Source: Strigamia acuminata (Eukaryota; Arthropoda; Chilopoda; Geophilomorpha; Linotaeniidae). Taken from it: 64,000 nt of DNA. Shown in pieces: positions 32,064 through 42,560 of this stretch (within the stretch, counting starts at the first letter, position 1; every line of letters starts with the position of its first letter). A model generated the notes under the pieces. It searched no databases, was not told where the DNA came from, and saw only the letters and a list, made by a program, of their open reading frames with translations. Both the position numbers and the translations under genes were made by a program. The stretch lies in assembly GCA_949358305.1 (NCBI GenBank), contig OX442318.1, forward strand, positions 106,001-170,000, read 5' to 3'.

Positions 32064-33580
32064 ATATTGATGAATGCGAATTAAATACAAATTTGTGTTT
32101 GAGCGGCATTTGTGAAAACACCATCAGCTCGTTCAAATGTAAATACGAAGAGGGTTGTGCAGCGAAAACACCCGAAGCCGGCTGTACAGATGTCGAGGAA
32201 AGCGAAACAACGACCCACGCGTGCCACGAATACGCCCAATGCCACAACCACGGACACAATAAAGAGGGACATGGCGGAAGGGCTGGAGATTGAAGCAACG
32301 TGATTTTCAAAAACAGCCCTTAGAGGGCGCTGATAATTGAATTCGCAATGCATGATTTCCAAAGCTTTACTGAATATTTGGAGCGTGCCATTGAAGTTGT
32401 GCATTCAAACCCTGTTTTTTTGCTGTTTTAACACATGATGATTTACAATATTTGGAATCCTGAAATATGCAGCAAGAAAGATAAAAAAAATCATCAAAAA
32501 TCATTAAAAATAATGCAAAGCAAAAAGAAAAAAATATTAAAAGCATCAAAAATGTTTAAAAACCATCAAAAAGCACTGTAAATTATTATTATTAAAAATT
32601 ATAAATAAATCTAAAAATTTGAAACTTGATCTCAGTCAAACTAATGATAAATTCGTGCTAATTGCTTCGCTTCATCAGTAAGGGAGTGTACCCACAATCC
32701 TTTGTTTTCATCACGTGATTAGCGAAAGCCAATCAGAGCGTTGGCATCAACCAAACAATGTAATTCTTCAGAAGTGCCATGTCCCTCTTTATTGTGTCCG
32801 TGGTCTTACCAATGCGCGTGTTTCAAAGAATTTCGGGGCGATGGATTCACGTGCAGAGGTTTCTTCATCAAAAATTGAACTTATTTTTTTATTTTTTATT
32901 TATTTCTGGCATTTCCTCAAAAGATATAAACGAATGCACCGATGAAAATGGTGGATGCCATCAAAACCCAGCGAGCCTAAACACGGAAGGCTCTTTCAGA
33001 TGCGTTTGCGACCGTGGATACACCGAAGATGGATTCACGTGTGAAGACGTAGACGAATGCAGCATGAACCCCGATTTGTGCGAGAACGGGCAGTGCTTAA
33101 ACCGTGCCGGTGGTTACCACTTCGAGTGCGACATGGGATTCTCGGTGGATGCCGATGAGAAAACTTGTGTAGATCAGACTAAAAATCGGGTTTAAATTGT
33201 GTTGTGTGAGTTTGTGGTTTTTATTTAATTTTTTTTGTTCGTTCTCTCTTTCAGATATCAACAAGTGCGAGTATTTTCATAACATTTGCGTGTACAGGCG
33301 GTGCGAGAACGTTTTTGGGATGTTTTGATGCGTGTGTAATAAAGGGTTTCGGATCGACGCGACCAGCGGAAACTGCACGGGTAAACGATTTGATTTGATT
33401 TGGTTCGAATCAAATAGTAAACATACTTATTAATTAACAGTGCATTTTTTAAAGATATTGATGAATGCGAGGATCCACAGACTTGTCGGTTCGGAACGTG
33501 CGTCAACACTGTCGGATCTTTCGTGTGCCAATGTCAACCCAACTTCGAGTTCGTCGAGACCGGGAACGGATGTGTTGGTA
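32064..33580 (+). pseudogene. Fibrillin-like run of calcium-binding EGF domains, disrupted
   Basis: cbEGF exons start at 32064 (DIDECELNTNLCLSGICENT), resume at 32804 (SYQCACFKEFRGDGFTC) and continue at 32927-33170 (DINECTDENGGC.., DVDECSMNPDLCENGQCLN), 33256-33379 (DINKCEYFHNICVYRRC) and 33456-33579 (DIDECEDPQTCRFGTCVN). Order and wording follow the mid-region of vertebrate fibrillin, an extracellular microfibril protein. Decay is clear: several domain cysteines are replaced (Tyr in FKCKY, Ser in NPASLN, Phe in YHFEC), there is a TGA in GMF-stop-CVC (about 33328), and the second domain is split by a 556-bp TIR element. Substituted cysteines are hard to blame on sequencing. Confidence 0.8.
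32248..32803. mobile_element. 556-bp TIR element inserted in a cbEGF exon
   Basis: The ends are a 28-bp perfect inverted repeat beginning CCACGGACACAATAAAGAGG (left 32248-32275, right 32776-32803). The left flank ends in the cbEGF piece HACHEYAQC and the right flank resumes with SYQCACFKEFRGDGF, so the element sits within one domain. No clear target duplication and no transposase were found; the interior is AT-rich. Confidence 0.65.
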
Positions 33581-33589
33581 ATGGGCAAA

Positions 33590-35890
33590 GAAATATAAAA
33601 TTTGGACTTATTTAAGAGATGTGAATAAAACAGTTTATAGGTGTAGAAATAAGTGTCGGTAATAAACTATACAAACAAATTTGCTTCGTCGGGGCCGGTT
33701 TTAAAGCCGTGGGGTCCACCGAGTCAATAAAATTGCAATTGGCAAATTTGTAACATTAAACCTGGAATATTATGGAGGCCATGGGCAAGTGCTTTTAGCA
33801 TTTTAGCATGTTGCTTTGATTTTTTGATCAACTTGAGAAGCGAAAATGAGACTGGTTGAAAGACATTTCAGTTCAATTGCAGGTTTTTTTGTGTTATTTA
33901 TTATGTTTTTTATATAATATTTACGGTTGAAATTATAAACCCGGAATTGGAGAATCGTAATCGGAATATTGCGGCTCCTGGTGACAAACTTTAAAAGTTA
34001 CTCGAGCACATGAGCGTCGTTATGTTCACCGCTTCTCAAAGAAAAGAACAAAATGGAAGAAAACCGTTGCTGTTTAACGAATGAATAAAATTCAAATTCA
34101 CCGTTATCGACAGGCATCAATAAGTTTATTAAAAAAATGAACAAACTGGACCAGTATTTCCGTAGGTAAAAAAGAAACAAAAACTCCCGGAAAAGACCGA
34201 GTATTAAATCTATTATTTATTATTTAAGTGTCTTCGTGTCAATTTTCAGTTTTGACTAAACCAGAAACTGTATTTTTGAAAATATTTCTTTGTTTTCTAG
34301 TGCTACGAATACTGCCGTGTTTATCCGCTTGAAAAAATTAAAGAAGTTATGGAATGTATGCTTTGCACACGTTCGTAAGTCGATTGAATCCATGTTTTTG
34401 AAAAATGATAAATATTAATAATTTTTTCTTTTGTCTTGCCCAGGTCAAATATTACAACCCAACATTGGTTCATCTGCAATAGTGAGTTTTCATTTCATTT
34501 AAATTATCCAACAAATTCTGCAGGAATTTATGATTTTTGAGTGTTTATATGTAAAATAGAATAGAGCATCCGAACTAATTGGGATTCAGAACGGGATTCA
34601 AAAGCCCATGTCAGACATTTGGTTGAATGTCGTACCCTGGTACACATACTACGTACAAACAAAGAAACACTTGGAAAGTGCTCATTTTGAATAGGGAATT
34701 TTATATTTATTCAGCTAACCCAATCAAGTGTGCCCAGTCCATCAATTTACACATTATTATTATTCTTTTATTTATTTAGCAGCAGTTTATGTACATTTTA
34801 CTATGCATACAAAGTTGCTTGGCTACAGTTGGAACTAAAATTTCAACACTCGGTCATTTCGCGACATTAATTGCGGCGGAAGTTTTCTAGCGGAACAATT
34901 ATAAGAAATAATTGCGATAATTATTAGTATTTTATTTTTTATTTTACAAAACAATTATTTGTTCTGATGTAATCAAAGGCACGGACACCACAGTACGTGA
35001 AACTTGCACATTCGTCAATTCCTAAAACAAACTGGCATTGCCCTTTCCCATCTCCTTTCACTAATTTCCAAAGTTGTTTATTCTATTTATCTATTTATAA
35101 TTGAATTGTAATTTTTATCCTTTCCGAGGTGTAAAAGCTGTTTGCAGTTGATGCACATCTGGGTGGATGATTCACTATCAATGAAATCCTGATTGCATTG
35201 CTGATTTGATGCAACAGTCGAACCGTACACGCATCATTTGGCAGCGGCATATATAAGTAGAAATGTCGTTATCTAACGGTCCAGTTGACTTAACTTGGAT
35301 GACAAATATTTCCGACGTTAGTAAGTCCTGTACTTTAGTAATTTCTGCACTAAAAGTGTAAAATGCACATTATTGAGCACTGATTATCATTGATCATAGC
35401 GCACTCAACAGCGAGTGGTTGTTATTAGGTTTTGCTAGAACGGAAATGGCAATTACCGTTACCGGATTTATAAGAAGTTGATTATTTTTCGACGTATTTC
35501 GTCTGGATCCGGTGATAGACGCTTTAAGTGCAACTTGAAACACAAGCAAAATTGTCAACGCTCTGGATGTCGTTGGTTATGAAAGTATTTGGATAGAAAC
35601 TGCATGGTGTTAGGGGACCTTCCGTATTCACCCCGAAACTTGGCAAAAGTGGGCAGCATTGCAGGTATCAACTTTTACATAGTCATGGTTATTTATACAA
35701 CATCAATCTTAAATTATCGAATAATTGAAAAAGAATAAGAAGTGGGGAAAAAAATATATTTGAGGTCTCTCTTACTAAACTTTTTTAATAAAGAACTAAT
35801 TAAGGTTATTTTTTGAGTTCTGTAACTCTTGATCTATTCATGGCTTATTTTGCATTTTTGCAGTGACGAATGTGCAATGTTTATTGTTTT
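33590..35890. other. Mostly non-coding; one possible Cys-rich exon at 34301-34374
   Basis: 34301-34374 lies between TTTTCTAG and GTAAGTCG and encodes CYEYCRVYPLEKIKEVMECM followed by LCTRS. Its cysteine spacing could belong to a TB-type domain of the fibrillin remnant, but this is weak. The rest is AT-rich with no recognised gene. Confidence 0.3.
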
Positions 35891-35895
35891 TGTTA

Positions 35896-36322
35896 CAGGT
35901 GGAACCCCGCTATTACGAACACCATTGTACACAAGGAATTGCTCGTTGTAATGAATTTCTGATTTCAGTTTGCTGCCTGCCCTATTTCTCACATTAGAAA
36001 TTAATTACATAATTTTGATTTAAAAAAAGAAGCAGAAATACAACAGGAAATGTAAACTTTCTTTCGCTATGACAAACATTTTCGGTTAAAAACATTTTTT
36101 TTCTCTTTTCCAAATTTTATCCCAAAAAAAAATAAATAAAAAAATTCTACAAACATCGAAAAATTCGCCATTATTACATATTACATTTCTCAGTGTAATA
36201 TCGCTGTCTGTGATATTGGTGAGGAAATCAAATATATAATTTCAGTTATAACATTTACCAATAAATAAATTTAACCGCGTGTTTTGCTCCCCGACCCGTT
36301 CGTACTAGCGAGGTTTAACTTG
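35896..36322. mobile_element. Pogo/Tigger-like MITE, ~427 bp, TA-flanked
   Basis: Left end CAGGTGGAACCCCGCTATTA and right end (reverse complement) CAAGTTAAACCTCGCTAGTA match at about three positions in four and continue into ACGAAC. Both ends are flanked by TA, the target of Tc1/mariner-pogo elements. No transposase is encoded. Confidence 0.7.
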
Positions 36323-36664
36323 TACGTAACAACTGAACATTGGGGTACAAGAAAATATTTTGAGAATCTAGGGATTGCGAAAAGGTTAACAACCACTGCG
36401 TTAAACAAACGGATAAACTACCGGTGAGCCAGAGAGACCTGATGATTTTGAAAGTGTAATTACTCTGTAACTAATTAATGGTTTTAGTTTCCAATAAAAA
36501 TTTAATTAGTTAGAGAATCATTTTCAATCATTTTCAAAACCGTCAGGTCTCTATGGCTCATCCCGTACAAACGACGGTAACGAGTAGGTATTCATATTTT
36601 CTGTCTATCTAATGAGCACTTTTTCTTTTCTTTTCTCTTCGACAGCAGATATTTTCCATTTGAG

Positions 36665-38339
36665 ATGAACAACTTTGGCTTCCGATTAATCGGCATTCTC
36701 ACAACAGTTATGGGCCTCAGCATCATCTGCATAAACATCTACATCGAAAACGACCCTTCGAGCAGCCAGTTTCCAAACACCGTGACCCCAGGCTCGCCCG
36801 AAGAGTTTGCAATCTTCACCCCCGGATGCAAAATCCCAAAACTCGACCCCTACCACTCGTCGGTCCTCCAATACATCAAAAACTACATCGACAAACACCT
36901 CAAATGCAACAGCACGCCCATGGTGCTCGCGATCGACGACCAAGCGCTCAAAATCAACACGAATCACACGTCCTACAATGCCAACACCAAATGCTACTAC
37001 AAAAACATCTTCCGCGTGAATGAAGACAAAACCGCGTTCTCCAAACCACATTTACTGCACGCCAACGGCACCATCAAAATGACCAACGATTTCGTCACGA
37101 CCCAGTGTTTCAACGAACTCAACCAATCGATTAACCAAGATTTCTTCGCCTTCGTACTGGACAAACCCCGAGTGGAGGAACGATGTCGGCGGATCCTCGA
37201 ACGGGACGAGCGCAACGAAACGCTGAGCGTCCTCCTGCTGGGCCTCGACTCGGTGTCGAAAAACTCGTGCATCCGCCACATGAAACTGGTGGACAAACTG
37301 ATCCGCAAAGAACTGACGTTCGTCGAACTGCACGGCTACAACAAGGTGGGGCTCAACACCTACCCCAACATGCTGCCCTTCCAGACGGGCAAGATGCAGG
37401 ACGAGTTCCGTTTCGACCACCGAAAAACGGACCTCAACCAACTGCCCATGGCCTGGAAGGAGTTCGAGCGGCGCGGCTACCGCACGCTCTTCGCCGAGGA
37501 CTGCTCCAAGATGGCTTCGTTCAACTACCTCAAGCGCGGCTTCGGAGACCAGCCGACCGACTACTACATGCGTCCGTTCTCCATCGCCGTCGACCAGTCG
37601 GAGATGAAGAAACACGTGACCACGGCTATCGGTTCGGAGGGGTCCGCACCACCTACGTGGGACACTTGGAGGACAAGCTTCCGTATTTTTTCTTTCTTTT
37701 GCCCAAGTGGTTCCCCAAGACGCACCCGGAGCACTACGCCAACATGAAGCTGAACGAGCGACGGCTGACCACGCCGTTTGACATGCACGCGACGCTGATG
37801 GAGATTGTGCGCGGGCTGGGGCCCGTGAGCACCCCGATCCGAGCAGTCGCAGCGTGAGTTTGTTCGCGCCGGTGCCGCTCAACAAGACTTGCGGGGCGGC
37901 TAATATACAGTCGGAGTTCTGCACGTGTTTCCAGCGCAAGCAGATCTCGGTGGAGAGCGACTCGGCAAAGACCGGCACCAGTTTGCTCGTCGGGAACATT
38001 AATAGGATGATTTCAGGCATGAGGAACGCGTGCGCAGAGTTGGAGTTGGAGGAGATCGTCGAAGTGTCGGCGCACGAAGTGGCCATCAACCGCGGGAAAA
38101 AGGAATTGTACACGAATTTTCTAATAACGTTTGTGGTGAAGCCTAGCATGGCGATTTTCCAGGGGATCGCGCTGTTTAATCACATGGACATGACGGACAA
38201 GTACACGACGGAGAAGAATATTGACCGGCTCAACAAGTATGGCAATCAGTCATTGTGCATTAACGACCCGCAGCTCAGGCTGTTTTGTTACTGTAATATC
38301 ATTTACGACGCTAACGATGAGGATATAAACATCTCATGA
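36665..38339 (+). pseudogene. DUF229 family protein (alkaline-phosphatase-like fold), internally deleted
   Basis: The frame opens at 36665 with MNNFGFRLIGILTTVMGLSI, a single hydrophobic segment suggesting a type II membrane or lumenal protein. Family signatures follow: LLLGLDSVSKNSCIRHMK, NTYPNMLPFQTG, LFAEDCSKMASFNYLKRGFG, then DHGYRFGGVRTTYVGHLEDK, LPYFFFLLPKWF and RRLTTPFDMHATL, and a Cys-containing tail (SLFAPVPLNKTC). The family is expanded in nematodes and insects; its substrate is not established. There are two breaks. The text jumps from EMKKHV to DHGYRFG at about 37617 with a frame change, removing roughly 100 or more residues usually found there. A further one-base shift lies near 37820-37850. 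The coding region is intronless here. Its decayed relative is at 24979. Confidence 0.8.
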
Positions 38340-38716
38340 AATGACATCTTTTTGTTTTGTTTTGGTTTATCTAACGAAGCGCGGATTCCTTTTTGATACC
38401 GGAAGCAGAGTTTGTGACCAAGCGGAAATGAGCAACTGTGATAAATCGCTAGGTGCACTCGATTCATTTTTGGAGTGCAGGTTGCACCTAGTGCCAAATT
38501 GATTGACACAGAGTTTGTGACTGTATTTATTGACTCTTAATTAAGGTTATCAATTTGTTCTCCATTTCTTCTCTTGTTATTAAAATACAAGTATGATAAG
38601 TACGATAATCACTAACGTTTACATTTACTTAAATAAATTATTAGTTTGTTATTATCTATTGTTTATTCGTTTTCAAATGGCTTCGAAATGTTGCGCGACA
38701 TCATTTCTCATTTTTC
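38340..38716. other. Spacer between DUF229 and the palindrome
   Basis: AT-rich 3' flank. A small inverted pair AGGTGCAC/GTGCACCT-like words lies at about 38450-38490. No gene seen. Confidence 0.4.
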
Positions 38717-38847
38717 TATTCGACCAAACCAATCAATTGTGCATGTAGATAGGTGTTGTATACAGAGTAGTGTTGCATAGGTATTGCATGGATATTGACG
38801 ACGAAATCAAATGCTTCAATGGTGCCACAATTCGAACCGCCAGAAAT

Positions 38848-39421
38848 GTATATCTGCAAATCGGGTTTTACTGGACGATTTTGCGAAGAACGTAATACGA
38901 TAAAAATATAAGTAATATAAAATCCAAATAATAGTTTAATTTTCTTAGCAATTTGCACTGATGGGTGCCTTAACGGTGGACGTAGCATCGACCCTAATCG
39001 ATGCACCTGCATGTGCGGATTTATTGGACGAAGATGCGCATCAGGCATTTTTTTTAATTCATTAAATATCGGAATTGTTTAATTTTTTTTCTTTTAGATT
39101 ATCATACTTGGCATCGTTTCCGAAGGATTCATAACAACAATTGTCAGTCACAGCTGGTCGGCTCGGTATGCACGAAACAATTGGAATGCTGTACGGGATT
39201 TTTAAAAAATATTCATAGCACAGACTGCCAAGGTTTATTTTTTTAAATTTTGTGTATATGCTGTACTAATGTCGTATTTTTATTGATTTTATTAGATATT
39301 GATGAATGCGATACGATTACTAACATTTGTGCGGAAGGAGTTTGCAAAAACAAAATCGGGTCGTAGACTTGCGCTTGTAGAGACGGCCACGAAAGAAATA
39401 TCGATACAAATTTATGCGAAG
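38848..39421 (+). pseudogene. Fibrillin-like N-terminal EGF/hybrid/cbEGF exons, left palindrome arm
   Basis: Exons read MYICKSGFTGRFCEE (about 38848-38892), PICTDGCLNGGRSIDPNRCT and CMCGFIGRRC (from 38949), then NNNCQSQLVGSVCTKQLECC (39098-39231) and DIDECDTITNICAEGVCKN (39297-39421). The order EGF, EGF, TB/hybrid-like, cbEGF matches the N-terminal part of fibrillin. The cbEGF carries an in-frame TAG at 39363-39365 where GSY/GSF is expected. This N-terminal section lies downstream of the mid-region cbEGFs at 32-33.6 kb, so the pieces are out of order relative to fibrillin. An inverted copy is at 45197-45770. Confidence 0.72.
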
Positions 39422-39423
39422 GT

Positions 39424-41012
39424 AAAAGACTTTTCTTTCGGATGTTCGCCCGTAGCTCTGCAATGGAGCCAGATAGGCATACTCATGCGATAATTAAACG
39501 ATTTTTTACGTCATTTCACGTCGATTGGGCCTATTTCCGGCAATTTTTCAATTTTGGACGATTTTAGCAAAAACCCAAAGGCTAACCTATGGAGAAATGG
39601 CTAAAATCGGCCAAAAATTGAAAAGTGCCGGAAATAGGCCCAATCGACGTGAAATGACTTAAAAAATCGTTTAATTATCGCATGAGTATGTCTATCTGGC
39701 TCCTTTGCCGAGTTATCGGCCAAAAACAGACTTCTCCAAAGACTTTTCTTCCGGTTTTTTGCCTGTAGCTCCGCAATGGAGCCAGATAGGCATACTCATG
39801 CGATAATTAAACGATTTTTTACGTCATTTCACGTCGATTGGGCCTATTTCCGGCAATTTTTCAATTTTGGACGATTTTAGCAAAAACCCAAAGGCTAACC
39901 TATGGAGAAATGGCTAAAATCGGCCAAAAATTGAAAAGTGCCGGAAATAGGCCCAATCGACGTGAAATGACTTAAAAAATCGTTTAATTATCGCATGAGT
40001 ATGTCTATCTGGCTCCTTTGCCGAGTTATCGGCCAAAAACAGACTTCTCCAAAGACTTTTCTTCCGGTTTTTTGCCTGTAGCTCCGCAATGGAGCCAGAT
40101 AGGCATACTCATGCGATAATTAAACGATTTTTTACGTCATTTCACGTCGATTGGGCCTATTTCCGGCAATTTTTCAATTTTGGACGATTTTAGCAAAAAC
40201 CCAAAGGCTAACCTATGGAGAAATGGCTAAAATCGGCCAAAAATTGAAAAGTGCCGGAAATAGGCCCAATCGACGTGAAATGACTTAAAAAATCGTTTAA
40301 TTATCGCATGAGTATGTCTATCTGGCTCCTTTGCCGAGTTATCGGCCAAAAACAGACTTCTCCAAAGACTTTTCTTCCGGTTTTTTGCCTGTAGCTCCGC
40401 AATGGAGCCAGATAGGCATACTCATGCGATAATTAAACGATTTTTTACGTCATTTCACGTCGATTGGGCCTATTTCCGGCAATTTTTCAATTTTGGACGA
40501 TTTTAGCAAAAACCCAAAGGCTAACCTATGGAGAAATGGCTAAAATCGGCCAAAAATTGAAAAGTGCCGGAAATAGGCCCAATCGACGTGAAATGACTTA
40601 AAAAATCGTTTAATTATCGCATGAGTATGTCTATCTGGCTCCTTTGCCGAGTTATCGGCCAAAAACAGACTTCTCCAAAGACTTTTCTTCCGGTTTTTTG
40701 CCTGTAGCTCCGCAATGGAGCCAGATAGGCATACTCATGCGATAATTAAACGATTTTTTACGTCATTTCACGTCGATTGGGCCTATTTCCGGCAATTTTT
40801 CAATTTTGGACGATTTTAGCAAAAACCCAAAGGCTAACCTATGGAGAAATGGCTAAAATCGGCCAAAAATTGAAAAGTGCCGGAAATAGGCCCAATCGAC
40901 GTGAAATGACTTAAAAAATCGTTTAATTATCGCATGAGTATGCCTATCTGGCTCCATTGCAGAGCTACAGGCGAACATCCAGAAGAAAAGTCTTTTACCT
41001 TCGCATAAATTC
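39424..41012. repeat. 313-bp satellite array, five foldback units, left arm
   Basis: ACTCATGCGATAATTAAACG occurs at 39481, 39794, 40107, 40420 and 40733, a period of 313 bp, with near-perfect copies. Each unit is a foldback: about 105 bp from GAGCCAGATAGGCATACTCA recur inverted after a ~30-bp loop around CCCAAAGGCTAACCTATGG. The array itself has inverted ends: the GCGAAGGTAAAAGACTTTTC side at 39416 faces its complement at about 40985-41010, which contains the boundary of the fibrillin exon. Confidence 0.92.
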
Positions 41013-41099
41013 CAACTTAGGTTCTGGATGTTCAAATTTCATCTACGATAAAACATGAACAATAAAACATGAGCAAAAATGAAAGATTTCAATTTTTTA

Positions 41100-41280
41100 A
41101 CTCTTAAAACTCTTTATTTCAGACGATAACAAAATGCGTGGAGCTGGAGACGAGCGGTTCAGCATCGTGTCAGAATACTGCAGGAAGGAAGCTTACACGG
41201 CCAATGGATAAACGCAACAATTGTTGTTAATTTAATATCCTAACAAGTGTGCGGAATTAGTATCAGCAGGAATTAAAAAA
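41100..41280 (+). other. Small exon-like segment after the satellite, left arm
   Basis: After TTTCAG at 41118-41123 an open piece reads DDNKMRGAGDERFSIVSEYC followed by RKEAYTANG and a TAA (41209). It could be the last exon of the fibrillin-like remnant or of another gene. The mirror copy lies at about 43338-43518. Confidence 0.25.
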
Positions 41281-41334
41281 TTGTTAGTTTTTTTGCTTAA
41301 AAAAATGTATCAAACACTAGGCATTTTATCTTTA

Positions 41335-42010
41335 TTTCCATTCCATTTTATTCTTTCTCTTGTTTTTCTCCTCACTTGTGGTTTTTGTGCTCTCACTCGT
41401 TTATCTTCTTTCACTCGTTTTTCTTCTTTCACTCGTTGTTTTTCTCCTCTTATTCGTTGTGTTTCTCCTCTTATTCGTTGTGTTTCTCCTCTTATTCGTT
41501 GTGTTTCTCCTCTTATTCGTTGTGTTTCTTCTCTTATTCGGTGTTTCTTCTCTCACTCGATTTTCTTCTCGCTCGTTTTTCTTTTCTCATTCGTTGTTTA
41601 TCTGCTTTCACTCGTTGTTTTTCTGCTCCCACTTGTTTTTATTCTTTCACTCGTTTTTCTTTTCTCATTCGTTGTTTCTTCTCACTCATTTTTCTTCTCT
41701 TATTCGTTGTTTCTTCTCACTCATTTTTCTTCTCTTATTCGTTGTTTCTTTTCACTCGTTTTTCTTCTCTTATTCGTTGTTTCTTCTCACTCGTTTTTCT
41801 TCTCTCATTCATTGTTTCTTTTCACTCGTTTTTCTTCTCTTATTCGTTGTTTCTTTTCACTCGTTTTTCTTCTTTTATTCGTTGTTTCTTCTCACTCGTT
41901 TTTCTTCTCTTCGTTTCTTTTCTCTTCTTTTCTCTTCTCTCACTCTTTTCTCTTCTCTCATTTGTTTCGTTTCGTTTCTCTTCTCTCGCTCGCTCGTTTT
42001 TTTTTTTGGA
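41335..42010. repeat. Polypyrimidine tract with CACTCGTTTTTCTTCTC-type units, left arm
   Basis: About 670 bp are almost purely C/T on the plus strand, in ~24-48-bp variants of TTCTTCTCTTATTCGTTGTT. All three frames are open because pyrimidine-only codons contain no stops. The long Phe/Ser/Leu frames are therefore not evidence of genes. It is mirrored as polypurine at 42608-43283. Confidence 0.92.
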
Positions 42011-42059
42011 ATTAAATTTTTTTTTTTTATTGGATAGTGTGTTTAATTTTATTTTGAAG

Positions 42060-42560
42060 TATTATAAAAAAAACTAAAAATGACGCTATCTGGTGGCAAA
42101 AACGCGAACTAAAAATAACGCCACCTGGTGGCGAAAACACGAACTAATGTAGAATGAAATTTCTATTAGTTCTTGTCATTGCCACCAGAGGGCGCTGCTA
42201 AAAAAAAGTAACTGGATCTTCTGTATATTTTGCCGTGACGTCATATGATGTCATGTGACGTCACCGTAATACCGCCACCAGATGGCGCTGTTAAAAAAAA
42301 GTGAGTGAATCAAAAATATATATTTGGTTGCGCCATCTGGTGGCGGTATTACGGTGACGTTACATGACGTCATATGACGTCACGGCAAAATATACAGAAG
42401 ATCCAGTCACTTTTTTTTAGCAGCGCCCTCTGGTGGCAATGACAAGAACTAATAGAAATTTCATTCTACATTAGTTCGTGTTTTCGCCACCAGGTGGCGT
42501 TATTTTTAGTTCGCGTTTTTGCCACCAGATAGCGTCATTTTTAGTTTTTTTTATAATACT
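42060..42560. repeat. Palindrome core with CCACCAG(A/G)(T/G)GGCGC words and CRE palindromes
   Basis: Both sides of the axis carry CCACCAGAGGGCGCT (42182-42196, inverted at 42422-42436) and CCACCAGATGGCGC (42275-42288, inverted at 42330-42343), plus TGACGTCA-type words near 42235 and 42260 with mirror copies. The first word fits the CTCF core consensus CCASYAGRKGGCRSY exactly, and so does the second in its left copy. Binding is not shown by sequence alone. Confidence 0.6.

Noticed and set aside
37052-38149. 365-codon minus-strand frame opposite DUF229
   Set aside because: Antisense of a GC-rich conserved coding exon; no family resemblance.
32064-39421. Stop-codon readthrough or recoding as the reason for in-frame TGA, TAG and TAA codons
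   Set aside because: All three stop types occur, together with indels, lost cysteines and deletions, while the intact genes nearby use stops normally. Decay is the simpler reading.
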